7,220 nt of DNA, from NCBI GenBank assembly GCA_903953145.1, contig CAJBIL010000555.1:1-7220 (forward strand), written 5' to 3'. The notes under the pieces were generated by a model. It was not told the origin of the DNA, searched no databases, and saw only the letters and a list, made by a program, of their open reading frames with translations. This DNA comes from an uncultured beta proteobacterium (GTDB lineage: Bacteria; Pseudomonadota; Gammaproteobacteria; Burkholderiales; Rhodocyclaceae). Below, one piece after another: positions 1 to 6,587 of the stretch; position 1 is the first letter of the stretch; every line of letters begins with the position of its first letter. The position numbers and the translations under genes are program-made.

Positions 1-386
1 ATGCGCTGCAGAAGCCCAAACGTTTCTTCGGTGCCGCGCGCAATATCGAAGAGGGCGGATCGCTGACCATCATCGCCACGGCACTCATCGATACTGGCTC
101 ACGCATGGACGACGTGATCTACGAAGAGTTCAAGGGCACGGGCAACATGGAAATCCACCTCGACCGCAAGATGGCCGAGAAACGCGTTTACCCCGCCATC
201 AACGTCAACCGTTCCGGCACCCGCCGTGAAGAATTACTGTTGAAGCCCGATGTGCTACAGAAAATGTGGATTCTGCGCAAACTGCTCTACAACATGGACG
301 ACATGGAAGCCATGGAGTTCCTGCTCGACAAAGTCAAAGCCACCAAGAACAACCCGGAATTTTTCGACGCCATGCGCAGAAGTTGA
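1..386 (+). CDS. rho: Transcription termination factor Rho, C-terminal part
   Basis: Partial gene; its start lies left of the window. The reading frame begins at base 3 and gives 127 residues before TGA at 384-386. Rho is a hexameric RNA-dependent ATPase that pulls on nascent RNA and releases RNA polymerase. The fragment closely follows the Rho C-terminal motor domain from memory: KPKRFFGAARNIEEGGSLTI, the EEFKGTGNMEIHL stretch containing the R-loop that contacts RNA in the central channel, the NRSGTRREELLL segment that includes the arginine-finger region, and the usual end, QKMWILRKLL through FFDAMRRS. The ending matches the normal Rho terminus, so the gene appears intact at its 3' end. The Walker A and B motifs and the RNA-binding domain would lie upstream. 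The gene commonly found next to rho, rpmE, is about 6.4 kb downstream here. Confidence 0.98.
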   Translation, partial: ALQKPKRFFGAARNIEEGGSLTIIATALIDTGSRMDDVIYEEFKGTGNMEIHLDRKMAEKRVYPAINVNRSGTRREELLLKPDVLQKMWILRKLLYNMDDMEAMEFLLDKVKATKNNPEFFDAMRRS

Positions 387-389
387 CAC

Positions 390-411
390 ACGGCGGAAAT
401 TTTCCCGCCGT
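390..411 (+). terminator. Hairpin just after rho, weak terminator candidate
   Basis: A perfect 7-bp stem (ACGGCGG at 390-396 with CCGCCGT at 405-411) encloses an 8-base A/T-rich loop and begins three bases after the rho stop codon. No T-run follows; the next bases are CATCTGCCT. It may therefore be an RNA 3'-end-protecting hairpin or a partial terminator rather than an efficient intrinsic terminator. Confidence 0.4.
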
Positions 412-489
412 CATCTGCCTGAAATCCCTCCGTAACATTGTCATCGCACAATTCATCTTTTGACGATGTTCAATCCACAGGAGATTTTC

Positions 490-717
490 ATGCGATTCAT
501 TGCCATCATTGCTGTTGCTGCCGGGCTGTCGGCCTGCGCTACCCAGGAGATGCAGCCCACGACAACCGCGGCTGCAAAGAAAGCACCGCAGTGCTGGTCT
601 GGCGATCACAGCAAATTTTTCAATCTGGGCGAAAAAACCAGCATCGCCGGTGTGTCGGTCGAATGCAAGCCCACCAGCGACGGCAAGGCCGCCCAATGGG
701 TGGGTGCCAAGCACTGA
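490..717 (+). CDS. Small lipoprotein of unknown function
   Basis: Encodes 75 residues. The start at 490 is chosen because AGGAG at 479-483 sits six bases upstream and the protein then opens with a compact signal peptide; an in-frame ATG at 460 would only add ten residues ahead of it. The N-terminus is M-R, a hydrophobic stretch at residues 3-13, then the lipobox L-S-A-C with the lipidated cysteine at C16. The residue after the cysteine is Ala rather than Asp, which favours an outer-membrane destination by the usual sorting rule. The mature part is a Thr/Ala/Lys-rich linker (about 17-33) followed by a small domain with two further cysteines, C35 and C59, that could form a disulfide. I do not recognise the family. 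It stands alone, between the rho hairpin and a strong terminator. Confidence 0.8.
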   Translation: MRFIAIIAVAAGLSACATQEMQPTTTAAAKKAPQCWSGDHSKFFNLGEKTSIAGVSVECKPTSDGKAAQWVGAKH

Positions 718-741
718 AATAGCGCACCTCAGCATCAACAA

Positions 742-780
742 GCAAAGTGCCCGGCAGCCTTGGCTGTCCGGGCGCTTTGC
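742..780. terminator. Bidirectional terminator between convergent genes
   Basis: A long, nearly perfect palindrome. GCAAAG at 742-747 pairs with CTTTGC at 775-780, a U-G wobble follows, GCCCGG at 749-754 pairs with CCGGGC at 768-773, and CAGC at 755-758 pairs with GCTG at 763-766 around a CTTG loop, leaving one bulged base (767). It lies between the + strand lipoprotein stop (717) and the - strand receiver stop (813). The paired A and T runs at its base provide U-containing tails in both directions, though neither is a long pure T-run. Shape and position fit termination from both sides. Confidence 0.75.
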
Positions 781-812
781 GTTATAGAAAAGTCGACGCT
801 GGGATAACGGTG

Positions 813-1178
813 TCAGCCGGCCAGTTTCCTGAAGGTATCGAGCACCGCAGCGCCCTTGAAGGGCTTGACGATCCAGCCCTTGATACCGGCGGCCTTGCCG
901 CGTTCTTTCATGTTCGGGCTGCTCTCGGTGGTCAGCATGATGACATTCACCGAGGCGTTGCCGAGTTCGCCACGAATTTTTTCCACCATGGTGAGACCGT
1001 CCATGTTGGGCATATTGACGTCGCTCACCACCAGCTTGATGCCGGGGTCGGATTTCATTTTCGACAAGCCGTCCTTGCCGTCGACAGCGGTGGCGACGTC
1101 GAGCCCGTTGCTCTTGAGGAAACCGGCCACTTCGTCGCGTACCGTGCTGGAGTCATCCACAATCAAAATTTTTGCCAT
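813..1178 (-). CDS. Single-domain CheY-type response regulator
   Basis: Encodes a 121-residue stand-alone receiver. The start at 1178 (MAKILIVDD) is preferred over an in-frame ATG at 1208 because AAGGA lies about eight bases upstream and receivers normally begin this close to the first strand. Receiver landmarks are all present: the acidic pair D8-D9, phosphoacceptor D53 in VVSDVNMPNMDG, T83 and E85 in LTTES, and K105 followed by P106-F107 in GWIVKPF. Trp102 occupies the position of the switch aromatic Tyr106 of E. coli CheY. No DNA-binding or enzymatic output domain follows, so it should act by protein contact, as CheY does at the flagellar motor, or as a phosphate carrier. It is the last gene of the - strand operon, 26 bases after the upstream stop, and the likely phosphate acceptor of the operon's kinase. 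Its true target cannot be told from this window. Confidence 0.93.
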   Translation of the reverse strand: MAKILIVDDSSTVRDEVAGFLKSNGLDVATAVDGKDGLSKMKSDPGIKLVVSDVNMPNMDGLTMVEKIRGELGNASVNVIMLTTESSPNMKERGKAAGIKGWIVKPFKGAAVLDTFRKLAG

Positions 1179-1204
1179 GTCAGTGTTCCTTTCAGGAGGG
1201 AAAT

Positions 1205-2152
1205 TCAAAAAAGTTCGAGCTCCCCAGAGTCGACCAGATCACTGGAATCGTGGACGATCTCCTTGAAGTCTTCGGGTGCCCAGCTCAGGTTGAAAATGAA
1301 ACGCTGGTGGAGCTTGATGCTGGCACCGCTTTCTTCATCGGTGAGGGTGTAGAGGAAGCACAATTGCGGGTTGTCGGTGCCGAAGGAAATGTATTTGTGC
1401 TTGTGATTGACGATGATCGGTACCTGAATTTGCGAGGCGGCGGCAATGTCGCCGATATAGCGGTTCTTGAATGCGCCCCAGATCAGGTTGGTGATTTCGC
1501 CCAGCAGGGCATTGACTTCACGGAAGCCGGATTCGGGAAACAGCGGATCCTGATTGAGGATCGCCAGCACCGCGTTTTCTTCGGTTTGCAGCATCATGGT
1601 GCCGCGACACCATGAACTTTCCAGCGGAATCAGGCTGAACACTTCGCCGAAGATCACGCGGTCGCGCACAATGTGCGGCGTCACCCAGGTGAGGGTGAGC
1701 CGCGGAAACTGGCCTGAGAGCACGTTTTCGGTGATTTCGGTAATGCCGCGCACCAGCGCGTTGGGGTAGACCACGCTGAAGATGTATTCACCGATCACTT
1801 TTTGCAAAGTGCTCATGTCATCGCTGGTGTAGGCGGCGCAGAACACGCGTTTGATTGATTCATTGACACCGTCGAGCGTCGCATCCGCATCGCGACGCAG
1901 GATGAGCGGCAGTTCGGGGCGCACGGTGTGGATGCGCAGGGCGATGTCGGCATTGTCTTGCGCCGAGCCACCATACGATTCCGAAAACAGGATCGCGCCA
2001 AGATCGATGTTGGAGCGCAGCACCGACATCAGCCGATTTTTGCGCACCTTGAGTCCGACCAGATTGTTGGCGTCGCAAAACTGCTTGATTGCCGCAAGGT
2101 GTGCGGGGCTTTCTTCCAGCACCAGCACCTTGCTGACCGGGATTGCATTCAT
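1205..2152 (-). CDS. Degenerate receiver fused to CheX-like phosphatase domain
   Basis: Encodes 315 residues; the start at 2152 has GGAG five bases upstream. Residues about 6-125 look like a receiver fold: KVLVLEES in place of KILIVDDS, and a third strand ILFSES where the phosphoacceptor Asp would be Ser57 or Glu58. I read it as a pseudo-receiver that probably cannot be phosphorylated normally. Residues about 130-300 resemble the CheX family of CheY-P phosphatases. The central helix reads EVNALLGEITNLIWG, with the catalytic-type ExxN pair at E219 and N222; in Thermotoga CheX the corresponding pair is E96/N99. The chain ends in an acidic peptide, DSSDLVDSGELELF. A plausible role is dephosphorylating the adjacent CheY-type protein, with the pseudo-receiver as a docking or dimerisation module. 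The domain calls are by pattern and memory; no database search was done. Confidence 0.8.
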   Translation of the reverse strand: MNAIPVSKVLVLEESPAHLAAIKQFCDANNLVGLKVRKNRLMSVLRSNIDLGAILFSESYGGSAQDNADIALRIHTVRPELPLILRRDADATLDGVNESIKRVFCAAYTSDDMSTLQKVIGEYIFSVVYPNALVRGITEITENVLSGQFPRLTLTWVTPHIVRDRVIFGEVFSLIPLESSWCRGTMMLQTEENAVLAILNQDPLFPESGFREVNALLGEITNLIWGAFKNRYIGDIAAASQIQVPIIVNHKHKYISFGTDNPQLCFLYTLTDEESGASIKLHQRFIFNLSWAPEDFKEIVHDSSDLVDSGELELF

Positions 2153-2182
2153 CGTGGCTCCATGAAAAAAGTAACAGGGAAA

Positions 2183-2722
2183 TCAGAACATTTCCAGAGC
2201 GCCGGCTGCATCTTCCATTTCAACCCGGCTGACGGTGAAATCAATCGCGCCATACGCGCACAGGCACAGCGTGGCGTGCAACGAAACGGTGTTGTTGAGC
2301 AGCATGTGGTGGCGCGAAACATAGCCGGGCTTGAGCGCGTCGAGAAAGGGCATTGATTTGTTTTCCAGAATGTCAGGCGTGGACATGCCCAGATGCGGGA
2401 AATGCTTGCCCAGCTCACGATTCATGGTGCCGCAGCAGAGATTGCCGATTTCCGTAAAAATTTCAAAAAAATCATTCTGGGTGTTACCGCGCAAAAAATA
2501 ATTGCGGGTAGCTACGTCGTCATTCACATGGAAGATCGTCAATAGACGAAACACATAGGATGAAATCGTCAGCACCACCATGTGTTTTTCCGTAAAGGGC
2601 GCAGGCTTTCCATGCGGCATCGGTGCAATGTCGATGGCGTCATCACGCCCACCCGTCAGGGTTGCCCGCGCGGCGCGGGTGAACAGTAGGTCGACGCCCG
2701 CTCGCGCCTCTTGGCTAATCAT
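2183..2722 (-). CDS. CheX-like chemotaxis phosphatase, stand-alone
   Basis: Encodes 179 residues, close to CheX size once a roughly 45-residue N-terminal extension is discounted. The key helix reads FFEIFTEIGNLCCGTMNREL, giving an ExxN motif at E91 and N94, the signature by which CheX-type enzymes hydrolyse phospho-Asp on CheY. LGMSTPDIL (111-119) and the strands at 140-167 fit the rest of that fold. The protein ends EDAAGALEMF, similar to the tail of the next gene product. Translation probably starts at 2722, nine bases after the upstream stop codon. There is no good Shine-Dalgarno sequence; the start lies inside a 13-bp tandem duplication, and re-initiation by ribosomes finishing the upstream gene is likely. 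The 30-base gap to the next gene supports co-transcription. Phosphatase activity is inferred, not shown. Confidence 0.78.
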   Translation of the reverse strand: MISQEARAGVDLLFTRAARATLTGGRDDAIDIAPMPHGKPAPFTEKHMVVLTISSYVFRLLTIFHVNDDVATRNYFLRGNTQNDFFEIFTEIGNLCCGTMNRELGKHFPHLGMSTPDILENKSMPFLDALKPGYVSRHHMLLNNTVSLHATLCLCAYGAIDFTVSRVEMEDAAGALEMF

Positions 2723-2735
2723 CTTGGCTAATCAT
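2709..2735 (-). repeat. 13-bp tandem duplication at a stop/start junction
   Basis: On the - strand ATGATTAGCCAAG occurs twice in direct succession (2735-2723 and 2722-2710), with one further matching base. The first copy's ATG overlaps the TGA stop (2734-2732) of the hairpin protein gene as ATGA. The second copy's ATG begins the CheX-like gene. Thirteen is not a multiple of three, so the first ATG now opens only a six-codon frame (M-I-S-Q-D-D) that stops at TAG, 2717-2715. Confidence 0.95.
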
Positions 2736-3523
2736 TGTGTTGCCTCGGCAAGATGGCCGCGCAGCCGCAGTACGGTGGCATCGGCCGAGGTGATCGCCGA
2801 CATAATCATCTTGCCGTCGGCCTGAATTTCCTGAAAGGTCGCAGTGGTGGTGAGGTCGTTCTTGTAAAGGCTCTTGCTGTATTCCTTGGACAAGGATTCG
2901 GAACGGAAGGCAAGGGTACGCACTTCGTCGGCCACCACGGCAAAGCCGCGTCCGGTTTCACCCGCCCGCGCGGCTTCGATGGCGGCGTTGAGCGACAACA
3001 CCACAACATGCTTGACGATGGAAGAAAACTCGTCGTTCTGTTTGTGCATTTGCCGGTTTTCCACCATCAGCGAATTCATTTCTTCGTGCCAGTGGTTGAA
3101 GGTCAGCGCCAGCTTGCGCAGTTCGGCAAAATCGACGGTCAGGCGTTCGATGTCGCTGCGCAAGGTGAGGAGCTGTTCGCGGCTGGCGCGCTGTGCGCGA
3201 TGGATTTGTTCCGCAGCCTCGCGGGTGGCGTCTCCGGTGCTGGCTTCAAGTTCGCTGGTGCGCTGAGCGAGTGCATCGCGCTCAGCACGCAATGCGTCGC
3301 ATTCGGCTTCAACGCGGCGCGTTCTGTCGGCAACAATGTTGCGCTCGCCATGCAGTGCCTCTTGCGCGCGTTGCGCGGCGTCCAGTTCAGCCTGTTGGTC
3401 GGCCAGCAGGGTGTTGAACTTGCGCTGCCCGCTGCGCAACCGGAATTGCGTGGCGGCAGCAAACCCGACAGCCGCCATGCAGAGGGTCGCGATGAAGTAA
3501 AAGGTGGTGATTGTGTTGTCCAT
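2732..3523 (-). CDS. Sensor-less MCP-type signalling hairpin protein
   Basis: Encodes 263 residues. One membrane segment lies at about 5-25. A long charged, Ala/Glu/Arg-rich coiled coil follows (about 35-165), then the conserved methyl-accepting chemotaxis hairpin at about 166-208, including LNAAIEAARAGETGRGFAVV and ADEVRTLA. There is no periplasmic domain, no HAMP and no other sensor. Only about 55 residues follow the conserved tip region, so the two arms of the hairpin are very unequal and most of the usual return helix and second methylation region is missing. The residues before the tip read KHVVVLSLNAA, where E. coli Tsr has FQTNILALNAA. Its role is presumably as a signalling or scaffolding partner of the kinase encoded just upstream. 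ATG 3523 lies 21 bases after the kinase stop without a clear ribosome-binding site, so translation is probably coupled. Confidence 0.88.
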   Translation of the reverse strand: MDNTITTFYFIATLCMAAVGFAAATQFRLRSGQRKFNTLLADQQAELDAAQRAQEALHGERNIVADRTRRVEAECDALRAERDALAQRTSELEASTGDATREAAEQIHRAQRASREQLLTLRSDIERLTVDFAELRKLALTFNHWHEEMNSLMVENRQMHKQNDEFSSIVKHVVVLSLNAAIEAARAGETGRGFAVVADEVRTLAFRSESLSKEYSKSLYKNDLTTTATFQEIQADGKMIMSAITSADATVLRLRGHLAEATQ

Positions 3524-3548
3524 CAGCTATCTATCAGTTATCAATCAG
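3516..3548 (-). repeat. Degenerate 11-bp repeat at kinase/hairpin junction
   Basis: Three 11-base units follow each other on the - strand: CTGATTGATAA (3548-3538), CTGATAGATAG (3537-3527) and CTGATGGACAA (3526-3516). Unit 3 matches unit 1 at nine of eleven positions and unit 2 at eight. The kinase TGA lies in unit 1 and the ATG of the hairpin protein gene in unit 3. Removing two units would leave stop and start overlapping as TGATG. Confidence 0.65.
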
Positions 3549-6406
3549 ATCGCCGCGAGTTCGCCATGCAGGGGCGGCAATGGCTCATGTCGCCGGGGCG
3601 AGGCAGCGTGTGGGGCGAGGTGCCGTGCCGACTCAGCAGTGAATTTTGCGCGTGCCGACAGTTCGGCGTGCGTCTGGGCAGCGGAGGCATCGACCGCGAA
3701 CCGGGCGGGGATGGAAAGAATGGTTTCAAAGGCGCGGAACCCCGCACCACTGGCCTGATCGCGGAATGCCAGCCGAATGTCGCCGCCCTCGCGGGTGAGG
3801 AATCCGCGCACTGCATCCATGCCAACGCCACGCCCTGACACTTCGGTCACCGCTGCGGCAGTGGAGAAACCGGCCGCAAAAATGAGGCTGGCGATCTCTT
3901 CATCCGGCAGCACAGCGCCTGCGTCGATCACACCACGTTCGCTGGCGGTGCGGCGAATGTGCCCAAGTGCCAGCCCGCGTCCGTCATCGTACAGGTGCAG
4001 GTTCAACCGTCCATCAGCGATGTGGGCATCGAGCGTGATGGTGCCCTGCGCGCGCTTGCCCTGCGCGATGCGTTCGGCGGCAGTTTCAAGACCGTGATCC
4101 ATGGCATTGCGATACAGATGCATGAACACATTGCGCAGCAAATCATTGACCTGGTTGCGGATGTGAATGCCATGATCGTTCACCACCAGCAGCGGCGCTT
4201 CCTTGTGCAGTTCATGCGCCAGCGAAGGCAACGATTCAAAGACCCCGGCCAGCACCTCGCGCAGCGGGTCGGCACCGATCAGCCGCAAATCGAGTTTCAC
4301 CTGCTGCAAAATCGCCGCCAGCGTATCGTGATGTGCGGCGCGGACATCGAAGGAATCGAGCTCACCCAGCATCTGTTCGATGCGCGCATGCGGCACCATG
4401 TGGTATTTCTCCGCGCTGCCGCGCCGCCCTGGGCCCTTGCGGCCGAGCTTGACGTCGTTGAGCCTCGCATAGTCGTCGATGCGCTCGCTCACCGTTTGCA
4501 ACTGCGCGCGCAACGCCGCCGGATTGAGTGGCGCGTGGCGATCCTTGCGTAGTTCGTCATAGGCCTGCTCGGCTTCATGCGCGGCGTTGGTCAAATGCTG
4601 GAAGCCATAAGTGCGGGCGTTGCCCTTGATCGTGTGCATGTTGCGGAACAACTGATTGACCAGTTCTTCACGATTCTGCACCGGCGCTTGCAGTACGGCG
4701 TCATTTTCTGCAGCGAGATTTTTCGCGCTGTCGATGAAGTCGTGAAACTTCTCCTGATTGATCGCCAGAATCTGGCCGATCAGCTCCAATTCGCGCTTCT
4801 GGTGTGCCGCTTCAACTTCCAGCTGGCGCAATTCGGTCACGTCGCGCAGGCAGACCATCACTTTTTCTACCGTGTCGTTTTCGTCGCAGATCGGTGCCCA
4901 GGTTAAATCCAGAATCCGCTTTCTGCCGTCATTCAGCGTCTTTTCCATTTCCCCGATCAGCAGATGTGCGTTCATGTCGAAATTCATCCGGTCTTCACCG
5001 ATGCAGGCATCCAGGGTGGCGCTGATTTGCGCCTGTGCATCGACACCCAGACTGCATCCGGCAAACAGAAAATCGGTGGCGGGATGGCCGGCAATATCGT
5101 CGGTAGCGAGAATGGTTTCGAGGAAGCTCGAATAATCCTTGTGGATGCGACCATCGGTATCGATGGTCAAAATGCCCTGCGGCAAGTTGTGCAGCATGGC
5201 GTGAATGTGGGCGGTGGTTTCATGCAGCTGCGCGGTGCGTTCAGCGAGGCTTTGCGCCATCTGATTGAAGCGGGTGGCGACGTCACCCAGTTCGTCCTTG
5301 CTGGTGACTTCGGCGCGCGCGTCCAGATTGCCCGCTGCCATGGTATTCACCGCATCGGAAAGCCCGTTCAGCCCGCGCATGATGGAAATATAGGCAGCGA
5401 AAAAGCTGGCGAAAATCAGCGTCAGCGCAACGATCATCGCCGCGACGATGATATTGCGCTGCATCGTCAGCGTCCCCATGCGATCCGCCAGCAACAGATC
5501 GGTGTTTTGCGCCAGACGGGTGCCGATGAGAAGCGAATCCCGAAATGCTGTTTCGCTCATGGCGAGGAAGGTTTCCGGCGTCATGTCGTAGTCGGCGGTT
5601 TCCAGCATCTTGGTGGTGATCGCCTCCTGAATCGGCAGGAAGATATTGTTGAGCGTGCTGCCGGTGTCGTCGAGGCTCGCGGTCAGCGTGGCGTTGTCGC
5701 GGCCGACTTTTTGCAGCGTCGTCATGCTCCATTGCACCAGCGAATCGAAATTGCCGCGCAGCAAGGTGAGCTCGTTGCGTTTGCTGCCGCGCAGGCTCTT
5801 TTTGGTCAGTGTGCTAACCCCCAGCCGCGCCGATAGTCCGGCCGATTTGATGAGCTCCGGATATTGCCCGGTCAGCACTGCAAGCATGCGGCTACTCGAC
5901 GCATCGCCATCATTGAGCAGGCCATGGTGTTCATTGAGTTTGTCGATTTCAGCCGCCAGGTGGCTGGCTATTTCGGCGAGCTTTTCGGTGTCGTTGCTGC
6001 CAAGGGTGGCGCTCACCTGATCCCAGCGGCCAATCACTTTCGCATCGCGCAAGCTGTCGGTCGTGATGATGCCTTGCACCGCCAACGCAGAGCGCAAACC
6101 CTCCATCGCGGCGCGCGCAGCGGCCTGATGGTCTCTGGCCTGCCCTTCAAGCTCGCCAGCACCGTCACGCATGCCTGTTTGCGCCGCAATCAACAAATGC
6201 ACCTCGGCCAGCAACGCGGTGGCGGGAATCTGTATCGTCAGCGCGGCGCGTTCTTTTTGCAGCACGTCGACGCGTGAATCGAGCGCATGAAATTGCATGC
6301 CGGCCAGAATCAGCAAGGGAATGCCGAAGATGGTCGCGGTGACGCGCAGCTTGTTGCGAAACGGCAGATGGCCGATGGCGGTGACGACAGGTTCAAGAAA
6401 ACGCAT
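3545..6406 (-). CDS. Membrane CheA-like histidine kinase: sensor-HAMP-PAS-Hpt-ATPase
   Basis: Encodes 953 residues; ATG 6406 has GGAG nine bases upstream. Order: membrane helix about 22-40; a mainly helical extracytoplasmic region about 41-316 of no family I recognise; membrane helix about 318-341; HAMP about 342-395; PAS about 401-528, ending in the typical VCLRDVTELR; an Hpt (CheA P1) domain about 545-655 with phosphorylatable H591 in RNMHTIKGNARTYGF; then a CheA-type ATPase (P4) about 735-900 with N-box HLYRNAMDHG (N767), G1 YDDGRGL, F-box AGFSTA and G2 GRGVGMDAV. The final 50 residues are Ala/Pro/Arg-rich and probably disordered. Missing are a CheY-docking P2, an obvious P3 dimerisation helix pair and the CheW-like P5. 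It should autophosphorylate H591 and pass phosphate to a receiver, probably the CheY-type protein of the same operon. It is the first gene of the operon; the ligand is unknown. Confidence 0.92.
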   Translation of the reverse strand: MRFLEPVVTAIGHLPFRNKLRVTATIFGIPLLILAGMQFHALDSRVDVLQKERAALTIQIPATALLAEVHLLIAAQTGMRDGAGELEGQARDHQAAARAAMEGLRSALAVQGIITTDSLRDAKVIGRWDQVSATLGSNDTEKLAEIASHLAAEIDKLNEHHGLLNDGDASSSRMLAVLTGQYPELIKSAGLSARLGVSTLTKKSLRGSKRNELTLLRGNFDSLVQWSMTTLQKVGRDNATLTASLDDTGSTLNNIFLPIQEAITTKMLETADYDMTPETFLAMSETAFRDSLLIGTRLAQNTDLLLADRMGTLTMQRNIIVAAMIVALTLIFASFFAAYISIMRGLNGLSDAVNTMAAGNLDARAEVTSKDELGDVATRFNQMAQSLAERTAQLHETTAHIHAMLHNLPQGILTIDTDGRIHKDYSSFLETILATDDIAGHPATDFLFAGCSLGVDAQAQISATLDACIGEDRMNFDMNAHLLIGEMEKTLNDGRKRILDLTWAPICDENDTVEKVMVCLRDVTELRQLEVEAAHQKRELELIGQILAINQEKFHDFIDSAKNLAAENDAVLQAPVQNREELVNQLFRNMHTIKGNARTYGFQHLTNAAHEAEQAYDELRKDRHAPLNPAALRAQLQTVSERIDDYARLNDVKLGRKGPGRRGSAEKYHMVPHARIEQMLGELDSFDVRAAHHDTLAAILQQVKLDLRLIGADPLREVLAGVFESLPSLAHELHKEAPLLVVNDHGIHIRNQVNDLLRNVFMHLYRNAMDHGLETAAERIAQGKRAQGTITLDAHIADGRLNLHLYDDGRGLALGHIRRTASERGVIDAGAVLPDEEIASLIFAAGFSTAAAVTEVSGRGVGMDAVRGFLTREGGDIRLAFRDQASGAGFRAFETILSIPARFAVDASAAQTHAELSARAKFTAESARHLAPHAASPRRHEPLPPLHGELAAI

Positions 6407-6433
6407 GGGATGCAGCTCCAGTCGGGAATCATG

Positions 6434-6460
6434 ACACCCGGGTCAAGTCGAAGCGGGTGT
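6434..6460 (-). promoter_or_regulatory. Inverted repeat in kinase leader
   Basis: ACACCCG at 6434-6440 and CGGGTGT at 6454-6460 form a perfect 7-bp inverted repeat with a 13-base spacer, starting 28 bases upstream of the kinase ATG. It could be an operator or a hairpin in the mRNA leader. It lacks a T-run and is not a standard terminator in either direction. Function is unknown. Confidence 0.4.
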
Positions 6461-6587
6461 GGCGCAAGGTGCGGGAAAACCACAAACCACACACGCCTTG
6501 AGAGAACCGACACGTTAGAGATGCCGCGTTACATTACTGTGAAGCTTGTGTGAACGAATCGTTGCCAGAAAACGCCACACAAAAATT

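Noticed and set aside
383..388. TTGACA overlapping the rho stop codon as a promoter -35 for the lipoprotein
   Set aside because: No -10-like hexamer occurs 16-18 bases downstream; the spacer holds the rho hairpin.
747..1352. 201-residue open frame on the + strand
   Set aside because: Begins inside the terminator palindrome and runs antisense to the CheY gene; no plausible protein features.
2735..3838. 367-residue open frame on the + strand
   Set aside because: It lies opposite the hairpin gene and the 3' end of the kinase gene, both of which encode recognisable domains. Its translation is low-complexity and family-less, as expected from antisense of GC-rich codons.
4964..5836. 290-residue open frame on the + strand
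   Set aside because: Entirely antisense to the kinase sensor, HAMP and PAS region; no recognisable motif and no ribosome-binding site.
813..6406. A complete flagellar chemotaxis operon
   Set aside because: cheW, cheR, cheB, cheD and motor genes are absent, and the kinase lacks the CheW-like domain; the cluster is only chemosensory-like.
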